Assembly (NCBI GenBank): GCA_052388275.1
Contig: JBQTII010000083.1
Location: 1-38,651 of the forward strand
Direction: 5' to 3'
DNA from: JBQTII01 sp052388275
Lineage (GTDB): Bacteria > Actinomycetota > Actinomycetes > Sporichthyales > Sporichthyaceae
DNA length: 38,651 nt
How positions within the stretch are numbered: position 1 is the stretch's first letter; every line of letters starts with the position of its first letter. The notes beneath the pieces are model-generated. The model had not been told where the DNA came from. It did not search any database and was given only the letters and a program-made list of their open reading frames with translations. Shown here one piece after another: positions 32,682 through 38,651 of the stretch. The position numbers and the translations under genes are program-made.

Positions 32682-32912
32682 ATGAAGCGGACGACGATCT
32701 ACCTCCCCGACGACCTCAAGGCCGAACTTGAGCGCGTCGCGCAGCGTGAGCGTCGCACCGAGGCCGACATCATCCGGGAGTCGCTGGCGGCTTCGTTGGC
32801 ATCGCGTCCCCGGCCCAAACCGCGGGTTCCCCTGGGGAACTTCAGCTTGGGCGACCCCACCGTCGCCATGCGCGTGGATGAGATTCTCGCCGAGGGGTTC
32901 GGGCAGGACTGA
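32682..32912 (+). CDS. vapB: VapB-type ribbon-helix-helix antitoxin
   Basis: A 76-residue protein. The N-terminus KRTTIYLPDDLKAELERVA is a standard ribbon-helix-helix DNA-binding strand and helix. A second helix (EADIIRESLAASLA) and a Pro/Arg-rich toxin-binding tail follow. It would neutralise the PIN-domain toxin encoded immediately downstream and repress the shared promoter. The ATG at 32682 lies just after GGAGG, which is closer than usual. The stop is directly followed by the toxin GTG, with no gap. Confidence 0.88.
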   Translation: MKRTTIYLPDDLKAELERVAQRERRTEADIIRESLAASLASRPRPKPRVPLGNFSLGDPTVAMRVDEILAEGFGQD

Positions 32913-33323
32913 GTGCTTCTCGACACCAGTGGGCTGTTGGCTGCGCTGTTCGCGGAGCAGCCGGCACATCAGGCCTGCAAGCGGACCGTGGAGGCACTGC
33001 AGAGTCCGGGACTGCTTTCGCCGTTCGTGTTGGCTGAACTCGACTTCATGATCACCAGCAGGGCGGGTTACAGCGCGTCGCTCGCGATGCTCGACGAGGT
33101 GGCGCAGGGAGCCTATGTCCTGATGCCGTTCAGCGCCGAGCAGGTCGGACGCGCGCGCATCATCGCCGCGCGCTACCGCGACCTGGAGGTCGGTCTCACG
33201 GACGCCTCGATCGTGGTGCTCGCCCAGGACCACGGCATAGAAGATCTGCTGACCTTGGACGAGCGGCACTTTCGGGTGCTGGCCGCGGAAACCCCGCTGC
33301 GCCTGCTGCCGGCCGATCTCTGA
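32913..33323 (+). CDS. vapC: VapC-type PIN-domain ribonuclease toxin
   Basis: A 136-residue PIN-domain protein. The acidic metal-binding residues are all present: Asp4 (LLDTSGLLA), Glu42 (VLAELDFM), Asp97 (GLTDASIVVLA) and Asp116 (LTLDERHF). VapC toxins cleave tRNA or rRNA with magnesium. The GTG start is adjacent to the vapB stop (TGAGTG), so the toxin is translated with the antitoxin. Both partners look intact, so the module is probably functional. It lies about 1 kb from a MazF-type module. Confidence 0.9.
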   Translation: MLLDTSGLLAALFAEQPAHQACKRTVEALQSPGLLSPFVLAELDFMITSRAGYSASLAMLDEVAQGAYVLMPFSAEQVGRARIIAARYRDLEVGLTDASIVVLAQDHGIEDLLTLDERHFRVLAAETPLRLLPADL

Positions 33324-33461
33324 CGGCGGTCCGGCGCGGTGGAGTACCTGACACTTCGGGCGACTTCGATGCCGGGTCGGGCTGCCGGGGAGCGGACGCG
33401 CGTCCCCAGGTTGGCCGCGGCGATGGGACGCGGTTGACTTGGATAGACGGAAAGGTGCGAC

Positions 33462-34307
33462 ATGACCAAGGTGACGGTGGCTCACGACGGCCTGGAGTTC
33501 GTGGTGCACGAGGCCGGACCGGCAGACGGCGAACCGGTGCTGCTGCTGCACGGCTTTCCGCAATCCGCGTCGAGCTGGGACGCGCTGGTTCCGCTGCTCA
33601 CTGCGGCCGGCTACCGGACGCTGGCGATGGAGCAGCGCGGTTACTCGGCGGGGGCGCGTCCGCGCGGTCGGCGCGCGTACACCCTGGACAAGCTGACCGC
33701 TGACGCCGCCGCGGTGATCGAGCGCTGTGGGGGCGGCCGCGTGCATGTGGTCGGCCATGACTGGGGGGCGCCGGTCGCCTGGTCACTGGCCGCGCACCAC
33801 CCCGACAAGGTCGCCACGCTGACCGCGCTCTCGGTGCCGCACCCCAAGGCTTTCTTGAGCGCCGTGGTCGGCAGCCGCCAGGTGCTGCGTTCCTGGTACA
33901 TGGTGGCCTTCCAGCTCCCGGGCCTGCCGGAGCGCCTGCTGCACCGCAACTTCGAGAAGTTCCTGCGCAGCTACGGCGGCCACAGCGCCGACGGTGCGCG
34001 CCGCGACCGGGAGGCCTTCGCGACCAGCTCGGACCTGACCGGGCCGATGAACTGGTACCGCGCGCTGCCCTTCGCCAATCCGTGGCAGGCCGTGCCCGCC
34101 GGCATCACCACCCCGACCCTGTTCGTGTGGAGCGATGGCGATGCGTTCCTGACCCGGGCGTCGGCGCAGCGCTGCGCGCGCTACGTCGCGGGCCCGTTCA
34201 CCTTCGAGCTGCTCCCCGGCGTCAGCCACTGGATCCCCGACGAAGCCCCCGAGGCTCTTGCCAAGGCTCTGCTGACGCACTGGGCGGCGGGCGTCAGCCG
34301 AACGTGA
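33462..34307 (+). CDS. Alpha/beta hydrolase, epoxide-hydrolase-like
   Basis: A 281-residue alpha/beta hydrolase. The oxyanion region is LLLHGFPQSASSW. The nucleophile elbow is GHDWGAPVAW, with Asp as nucleophile as in epoxide hydrolases and haloalkane dehalogenases rather than Ser. The catalytic His lies in LLPGVSHWIPDEAPE. Substrate unknown. The ATG at 33462 has GGAAAGG upstream. Upstream is 138 bp with no visible gene after vapC; downstream its last 14 bases overlap the end of a decayed minus-strand P450 sequence, so the two may once have formed a convergent pair. Confidence 0.85.
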   Translation: MTKVTVAHDGLEFVVHEAGPADGEPVLLLHGFPQSASSWDALVPLLTAAGYRTLAMEQRGYSAGARPRGRRAYTLDKLTADAAAVIERCGGGRVHVVGHDWGAPVAWSLAAHHPDKVATLTALSVPHPKAFLSAVVGSRQVLRSWYMVAFQLPGLPERLLHRNFEKFLRSYGGHSADGARRDREAFATSSDLTGPMNWYRALPFANPWQAVPAGITTPTLFVWSDGDAFLTRASAQRCARYVAGPFTFELLPGVSHWIPDEAPEALAKALLTHWAAGVSRT

Positions 34308-34560
34308 TCGGCATCGTCTCCGGCCCGAGGATGCCGTTCGAGTACGGCCGCCACCGGCCGGGGCCGTCCAGACGGACGTCGGGCATCGCGCGGGCCAGCA
34401 GCGGCAGTGCCTCCGCCATCTCCGTCCGGGCGAGGTAGACGCCGGTCGTCGTGCTTACCGGTCCAGGTAGCGAGGGTTACGCCGGCCGGGCCGAATATCG
34501 GCCTGGAACGACCATCACCCTGGTGGCGTTCCCTGATGTCTGCATTGCGGTAGCGGATTT
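34294..34560 (-). pseudogene. Decayed C-terminal remnant of a cytochrome P450
   Basis: On the minus strand the last ~45 codons read as a P450 C-terminus: VYLARTEMAEALPLLARAMP, then VRLDGPGRWRPYSNGILGPE and MPITFG before a stop at 34294. Upstream, two other frames give matching pieces in the right order: ATRVMVVPG (the strand before the NRDP region) and ADIRPGRRNPRY (before the heme loop). Stops and frame changes separate the pieces, and the heme-binding loop with its Cys is missing. It is therefore a pseudogene fragment of about 90 codons with no start. Most of the gene was lost, apparently on the side next to accE. Confidence 0.55.
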
Positions 34561-34594
34561 CCTGCCGGCGCCTGGGTGAGCAACTCGCGGTAGA

Positions 34595-34828
34595 TCAGCT
34601 GCGCCAGGCCGACGCGCGCCACGCGCCAGGCCCGTGCGGCAAGGGGCCGCGGACCAGGCGCGAGCGGTCCGACCAGGCATTCGGTTGCGCCTCGGGTTCA
34701 GTGCCGCCGGCACCCGAGCAGGCGCTGACCACCGCGAGCAGGGCCGCCAACTCGTAGTCGTCGGGGGTTCCCCGCACCACCCGAAGCATCGGACGGCCGG
34801 GTTCAGGGGTGGTCGCGTCGGCGCTCAT
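34595..34828 (-). CDS. accE: Acyl-CoA carboxylase epsilon subunit
   Basis: A 77-residue protein with the short, characteristic AccE pattern: a Pro-rich head, LRVVRGTPDDYELAALLAVV (the conserved Arg-Gly-x-Pro and Glu-Leu-Ala-Ala-Leu), and a C-terminal WSDRSRLVRGPLPHGPGAW. Epsilon subunits stabilise and stimulate the actinobacterial AccA-AccD complexes. The ATG shares one base with the accD stop (TGATG), so the two are translated together at matched levels. The length is close to the streptomycete form and shorter than the mycobacterial one. Confidence 0.88.
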   Translation of the reverse strand: MSADATTPEPGRPMLRVVRGTPDDYELAALLAVVSACSGAGGTEPEAQPNAWSDRSRLVRGPLPHGPGAWRASAWRS

Positions 34829-36465
34829 CAGAGCGGGATGTTCCCGTGCTTTTTCGGTGGCAGGGTTTCGCGCTTGCCGCGCAATGCCCGCAGGGCCTTG
34901 GTCACCTGCGCCCGGGTCGCCGACGGCGCGATCACCGCGTCCACGTAGCCGCGACTGGCCGCGATGTAGGGGTTGGCCAGGGTGTCCTCGTACTCGGTGA
35001 CCAGGTCCTTGCGGCGCGCCTCGGGGTCCTCGGCGTCCGCCAGCTCGCGGCGGTAGAGGATGTTCACCGCGCCTTGGGCGCCCATCACGGCGATCTGCGA
35101 GGTCGGCCAGGCGAAGTTCAGATCCGCGCCCAGGTGCTTGGAACCCATGACGTCGTACGCGCCGCCGTAGGCCTTGCGGGTGATCACGGTGACCTTGGGG
35201 ACGGTGGCCTCGACGTAGGCGTAGATCAGCTTCGCGCCGCGGCGGATGATGCCGTCCCACTCCTGATTGGTGCCGGGCAGGAATCCGGGAACGTCGACGA
35301 AGGTCAGGATCGGGACGTTGAACGCGTCGCAGGTCCGCACGAAACGGGCGGCCTTCTCCGAGGCGTTGATGTCCAGGCAGCCCGCGAACTGCATCGGCTG
35401 GTTGGCGACGACGCCGACACTGCGGCCTTCGACCCGGCCGAACCCCACGATGATGTTGGGTGCGAACAGCGCCTGCACCTCCTGGAACTCCCCGTCGTCG
35501 AGCACCGCCTCGATGACCTTGTGCATGTCGTACGGAGTGTTCGCCGAGTCTGGAATCAGGGTGTCCAGCGCCAGGTCGTCGGCGGTGATGTCGAGGTCCC
35601 CCCCGCCGAATGATGCTGTGGCGCCGAACACCGGAGGGTCGGAGAGGTTGTTGCTCGGCAGGTAGCTGAGCAACCCCTTGACGTACTCCAGCGCGTCGGC
35701 CTCGTCGGTCCCCATGTAGTGCGCGTTGCCGCTCTTGGTGTTGTGCGTGAGCGCGCCGCCGAGTTCTTCCATCCCGACGTCCTCGCCGGTGACGGAGCGG
35801 ATGACCTCAGGACCGGTGATGAACATGTGCGAGGTCTGATCGACCATCACAATGAAGTCGGTCATCGCAGGGGAGTAGACGTGTCCGCCGGCGCAGGTCC
35901 CCATGATCAGCGAGATCTGCGGGACCACGCCGGAGGCGTGCGCATTGCGCTTGAAGATCTCCCCGTACAGCCCGAGGGAGACCACGCCCTCCTGGATGCG
36001 GGCGCCGGCGCCCTCGTTGATGCCGATGATCGGGCAGCCGGTCTTGATCGCCAGGTCCATCACCTTGACGATCTTCTCCCCGTATACCTCGCCGAGCGAG
36101 CCGCCGAAGATCGCGAAGTCCTGACTGAACACGCACACTCCACGGCCCTCGACCGTGCCGTAGCCGGTGACCACGCCGTCGCCATAGGGCCGGTTCTTCT
36201 CCAGGCCGAACGCGGTCGAGCGGTGCCTGGCGAACTCGTCCATCTCGACGAAGGAACCCTCATCCAGCAGCGCGGCGATCCGCTCACGGGCGGTCATCTT
36301 GCCCTTGGCGTGCTGCTTCTCGACGGCCCGCACGGAGGCGGCGTGGATCGCCTCGTCCTCGCGCAGGACCAGGTCGGCGAGCTTGCCCGCCGTGGTGTGG
36401 ATGTCGATTGCGTGTAGATCCGGAGGCGACACCGGCAGATCGGTGTCCAGAGCGGGTTCAGCCAT
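34828..36465 (-). CDS. accD: Acyl-CoA carboxylase beta subunit (carboxyltransferase, propionyl-CoA type)
   Basis: A 545-residue carboxyltransferase. The N-terminal half holds the acyl-CoA-binding Gly-rich loops (GINEGAGARIQEG and MGTCAGGHVYSPAM), and the C-terminal half binds carboxybiotin (KAYGGAYDVMGSKHLGAD). Asp438 in AYDVM corresponds to Asp422 of Streptomyces PccB, which favours propionyl-CoA over acetyl-CoA, so methylmalonyl-CoA is the likely product. It would use AccA3 (24958-26715) and AccE. The ATG at 36465 follows a -10-like TAGTCT by eight bases with no ribosome-binding site, which suggests a leaderless message. It is divergent from birA, with only 25 bases between the start codons. 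Confidence 0.95.
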   Translation of the reverse strand: MAEPALDTDLPVSPPDLHAIDIHTTAGKLADLVLREDEAIHAASVRAVEKQHAKGKMTARERIAALLDEGSFVEMDEFARHRSTAFGLEKNRPYGDGVVTGYGTVEGRGVCVFSQDFAIFGGSLGEVYGEKIVKVMDLAIKTGCPIIGINEGAGARIQEGVVSLGLYGEIFKRNAHASGVVPQISLIMGTCAGGHVYSPAMTDFIVMVDQTSHMFITGPEVIRSVTGEDVGMEELGGALTHNTKSGNAHYMGTDEADALEYVKGLLSYLPSNNLSDPPVFGATASFGGGDLDITADDLALDTLIPDSANTPYDMHKVIEAVLDDGEFQEVQALFAPNIIVGFGRVEGRSVGVVANQPMQFAGCLDINASEKAARFVRTCDAFNVPILTFVDVPGFLPGTNQEWDGIIRRGAKLIYAYVEATVPKVTVITRKAYGGAYDVMGSKHLGADLNFAWPTSQIAVMGAQGAVNILYRRELADAEDPEARRKDLVTEYEDTLANPYIAASRGYVDAVIAPSATRAQVTKALRALRGKRETLPPKKHGNIPL

Positions 36466-36490
36466 GGCCGGTCAGACTAACGTCAGCTTC
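36466..36490. promoter_or_regulatory. Compact back-to-back promoters of accD and birA
   Basis: Only 25 bases separate the two start codons. The plus-strand TAACGT (36478-36483) is seven bases before the birA ATG, and the minus-strand TAGTCT (36479-36474) is eight bases before the accD ATG. The two -10 elements overlap by two bases, so each -35 region would lie inside the coding sequence of the other gene. Both messages would be leaderless, and polymerase should not be able to use both at once. Confidence 0.5.
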
Positions 36491-37303
36491 ATGTTCGCTC
36501 CCGAGGCGCCCCTTGACCTCGCTCGTCTGCGGGCTGCGCTGCCTGCGCGCCCCTGGGAGCTGCACCTGGTGACCGAGACCGGCTCGACGAACGCGGACGT
36601 CCGCGCGGCGGCGGCGTCGGGTACCGCCGGACCGGGGTACCTACTCCTCGCCGAACATCAGCGCGCCGGACGCGGGCGCCACGGACGCACCTGGGTCGCG
36701 CCGCCGGGGTCCGGGCTGACCTTTTCGTTGCTGGTCCACCCCGAAGGCGTCCCGGCCGAGCGCTGGGGCTGGATCCCGCTGCTCACCGGCGTAGCCCTCC
36801 TCGACGCTCTGAACACCGGTGGTACCCACCTGGCGCTCAAGTGGCCCAACGACGCCCTGAACCGGGCCGGACGCAAGGTGGCCGGGGTCTTGGTGGAGCG
36901 GGTGCAGACCCCGGCCGGGCCGATGGCCGTGATCGGGATCGGGATCAACACCCACGGCCCGGACGCTGATTTTGCGGTCGACGGCGCCTCGTCGCTGCAG
37001 TTCTCCGGCCTGTCCGGGTTGGACCGCACCGAGGTACTGGGTGCCGTGCTGGCCGCCTTGGCCAACCGGTTCGACGCCTGGTGCGCGCAGGGCGGGGACC
37101 CCGTTCGCAGCGGGCTGGCCGGCGCCTACCGGGCCTGCTGCGCGACGCTCGGCGCACAGGTGCGCATCGAGCGACCCGGCGGCCTGATGCTCACTGGCGT
37201 CGCGGCCGACATCGCGGTCGACGGCGCGCTCGTCGTCGCCGGTCCTACCGGCCCGGTCACGGTCGCCGCGGGCGACGTCACGCATCTGCGGAGCGTGCGG
37301 TGA
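36491..37303 (+). CDS. birA: Biotin-[acetyl-CoA-carboxylase] ligase, monofunctional
   Basis: A 270-residue biotin protein ligase. The biotinyl-AMP-binding loop is GRGRHGRTW (residues 60-68), the catalytic lysine is Lys117 in KWPND, and KVAGVLVE and IGIGINTHG follow in order. A small C-terminal SH3-like domain ends the protein. There is no N-terminal winged-helix domain, so it does not act as the biotin repressor. It should biotinylate Lys550 of AccA3. The ATG at 36491 fits a leaderless promoter; an ATG at 36464 would overlap the accD start codon in CCATGG and add nine residues. Its stop overlaps the next gene (GTGA). Confidence 0.93.
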   Translation: MFAPEAPLDLARLRAALPARPWELHLVTETGSTNADVRAAAASGTAGPGYLLLAEHQRAGRGRHGRTWVAPPGSGLTFSLLVHPEGVPAERWGWIPLLTGVALLDALNTGGTHLALKWPNDALNRAGRKVAGVLVERVQTPAGPMAVIGIGINTHGPDADFAVDGASSLQFSGLSGLDRTEVLGAVLAALANRFDAWCAQGGDPVRSGLAGAYRACCATLGAQVRIERPGGLMLTGVAADIAVDGALVVAGPTGPVTVAAGDVTHLRSVR

Positions 37304-37869
37304 GGGGCGGCGTGCGGTTGCCGCTGATCGAGGGCGAACGGGTCGCCTTCCAGGTTCGGGCCCACATCTACACCCTCGGCGGGTCGGCCTTCATCCTGAT
37401 CCTGACCGCCGGGGTCTCGGCGTTCCTGGCCGCGACGGTCCCCGATTCCGACGCCCGGCCCACGCTGCGCCTGGTCATCGTCGGCACGGCCCTCGCGCTC
37501 ATCGTGCGCTGGGTGCTGTGGCCCTTCCTCGGCTGGTACTCGCGCACCTACCTGGTCACCGACCGCCGGGTGATCGTGCGCGAGGGCGTGTTCTCCCGGC
37601 GCGGCCACGACCTGCCGCTGACCCGGGTGGTCGGCGCCACGTGCACCCGAACAGTGCTGCAGCGCATGTTCGGGTGCGGGCGGCTCGTGGTGGCCACCGC
37701 CGGATCCGGGGATCTGGTCGTGGAGGACGTGCCGATGGTCGTCGAGGTCCAGCGGGTGCTCGCCGCCCTGACGGCCGCGGCGATCGCCGCCGCTGCCCCT
37801 GCTGGAGCATGGGAGCCGGGGGCTAATCCCGCCACCGCACCCCCCGGCGGCACCCCCAGGCGGACTTGA
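37300..37869 (+). CDS. PH domain-containing membrane protein
   Basis: A 189-residue protein. Two transmembrane helices (about 25-46 and 56-74) are followed by a bacterial PH (bPH2/DUF304) domain with SRTYLVTDRRVIVREGVFSRR and DLPLTRVVGATCTRTVLQR. The C-terminus is Ala/Pro/Gly-rich and probably disordered. The GTG start overlaps the birA stop (GTGA), and the pair is conserved in mycobacteria. The function is unknown. It lacks the SHOCT tail found on the related protein at 32004-32627. Confidence 0.85.
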   Translation: MRGGVRLPLIEGERVAFQVRAHIYTLGGSAFILILTAGVSAFLAATVPDSDARPTLRLVIVGTALALIVRWVLWPFLGWYSRTYLVTDRRVIVREGVFSRRGHDLPLTRVVGATCTRTVLQRMFGCGRLVVATAGSGDLVVEDVPMVVEVQRVLAALTAAAIAAAAPAGAWEPGANPATAPPGGTPRRT

Positions 37870-37963
37870 CCGGTACTTGGTCCCGTCGAGTTCATTTCGC
37901 CACAAAGGCCGCGCGTCGTGGCGCTTGCACCAAACGAAGGCTCCCGCGCTTTACCATTCGGCC

Positions 37964-38635
37964 ATGACGTGCCTGTTGCTCGCTGAGGATGACCTGGCCA
38001 TTTCCGAGCCGTTGGCCCGCGCCCTGCGGCGTGAGGGTTACGCGGTCGAGGTTCGAGCCGACGGGGTGCAGGCCCTGGAACGGGCCCGCCAGGGCGGCAT
38101 CGACCTCGTCGTACTCGATATCGGCTTACCCGGCCTGGACGGGCTGGAGGTCTGTCGCCGCCTGCGCGGGGACGGGCAGGTCATCCCCGTGCTGGTGCTG
38201 ACCGCCCGCGCCGACGAGGTGGACACCGTCGTCGGCCTCGACGCCGGCGCCGACGACTACGTCACCAAGCCGTTCCGCCTCGCCGAGTTGCTGGCCCGCG
38301 TGCGCGCACTGCTGCGCCGCGGTGCCCCCGAGGTCGGCCACGGAATCCGCGGGGTCCGCATCGACATCGAGTCCCATCGCGCGTGGATGGGCGAGGCGGA
38401 GCTGCAGCTCACCGCGAAGGAGTTCGACCTGCTTCGGGTGCTGATTCGCGACGCCGGCCGGGTTGTGACGCGCGATCAGCTCATGCGCGAGGTGTGGGAC
38501 ACCACCTGGTGGACCTCGACGAAGACGTTGGACATGCATATCTCCTGGCTGCGCAAGAAGCTCGGCGACGACGCCACCAACCCGAGGTTCATCACCACGG
38601 TGCGCGGCGTGGGTTTCCGCTTCGAACGCGAATAG
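37964..38635 (+). CDS. OmpR/PhoB-family two-component response regulator
   Basis: A 223-residue response regulator. In the receiver domain the acidic pocket is Glu8-Asp9-Asp10, the phosphorylated Asp52 lies in VVLDIGLPGLDG, the Thr in VLTAR and Lys102 in VTKPF. The C-terminal winged helix has the OmpR-type LTAKEFDLLRVLIRDAGRVV, TLDMHISWLRKKLG and TVRGVGFRF. It is complete and should bind DNA as a dimer. The ATG at 37964 follows a -10-like TACCAT by six bases without a ribosome-binding site. An ATG begins at 38648, 13 bases past the stop, and may open the sensor kinase gene, but the window ends there. The signal is unknown. Confidence 0.93.
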   Translation: MTCLLLAEDDLAISEPLARALRREGYAVEVRADGVQALERARQGGIDLVVLDIGLPGLDGLEVCRRLRGDGQVIPVLVLTARADEVDTVVGLDAGADDYVTKPFRLAELLARVRALLRRGAPEVGHGIRGVRIDIESHRAWMGEAELQLTAKEFDLLRVLIRDAGRVVTRDQLMREVWDTTWWTSTKTLDMHISWLRKKLGDDATNPRFITTVRGVGFRFERE

Positions 38636-38651
38636 AAGTCGGGCGACATGC

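Noticed and set aside
31749..33758. A 669-codon minus-strand frame across the antitoxin, PH-domain and vapBC genes
   Set aside because: Only its last 64 codons are real (the MazE-like antitoxin). The rest lies opposite well-supported genes and has no motif.
37898..37923. CGCCAC/GTGGCG inverted repeat before the response regulator
   Set aside because: It is only six base pairs, lies in a GC-rich stretch and is not placed like a terminator or an operator; chance is likely.

Overview
The window is high-GC DNA from the chromosome of an actinomycete (Actinomycetia). The evidence is the G/C-rich third codon positions, many GTG starts, many apparently leaderless promoters, and gene orders shared with Mycobacterium and Streptomyces: pcrA - M23 peptidase - sucCD - DUF6350 - purNH; folD - DUF3017 - mdh - icd; and maf, accE, accD and birA together with an accA3-type gene. 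I cannot name the genus. I see no rRNA, tRNA, CRISPR array, intact insertion sequence or prophage.

Layout. 1-712 (minus): a type VII secretion-like pair, with a small EspC-like protein coupled to the N-terminus of a large WXG-type protein that runs off the left edge. 848-3626 (plus): a small membrane protein and the PcrA/UvrD helicase. 3724-5019 (minus): a membrane-anchored M23 peptidase. 5495-18476 (mostly plus): central metabolism, namely succinyl-CoA synthetase, de novo purine steps 3 and 9-10, FolD (which supplies the formyl groups those steps use), malate dehydrogenase and monomeric isocitrate dehydrogenase, then trpS and a 2H phosphoesterase. 18542-22298: YihY, a D,D-carboxypeptidase, DeoC and a gamma-glutamylcyclotransferase-like protein. 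22386-28964: an LpdA-type flavoprotein (plus), then a long minus-strand set (maf, BNR propeller, MoaD/ThiS-like protein, biotinylated carboxylase subunit, SCO1 lipoprotein and a small secreted protein). 29040-31387: two tyrosine-catabolism genes (hmgA, fah). 31421-33323: two toxin-antitoxin modules either side of a PH-domain membrane protein. 33462-34594: an alpha/beta hydrolase and a decayed cytochrome P450 tail. 34595-38635: accE and accD (minus), birA, a second PH-domain protein and an OmpR-type response regulator.

How the genes work together. AccA3, AccD and AccE would form an acyl-CoA carboxylase, and BirA biotinylates AccA3. SucCD, Mdh and Icd are TCA-cycle enzymes, and HmgA plus Fah feed fumarate and acetoacetate into that cycle. 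PurN and PurH consume the 10-formyl-THF made by FolD.

The most unusual feature is a family of short linker elements that begin with a Ser-Glu-Arg-Ser-Glu coding repeat. They form micro-ORFs that bridge gene pairs exactly: the start of each overlaps the stop of the gene before (ATGA or GTGA), and the end overlaps the start of the gene after. One clear example joins trpS to the 2H phosphoesterase, a second joins the BNR propeller gene to the MoaD/ThiS-like gene, and a degenerate third joins the cyclotransferase gene to deoC. In the first, an 11-bp hairpin buries the downstream start codon.
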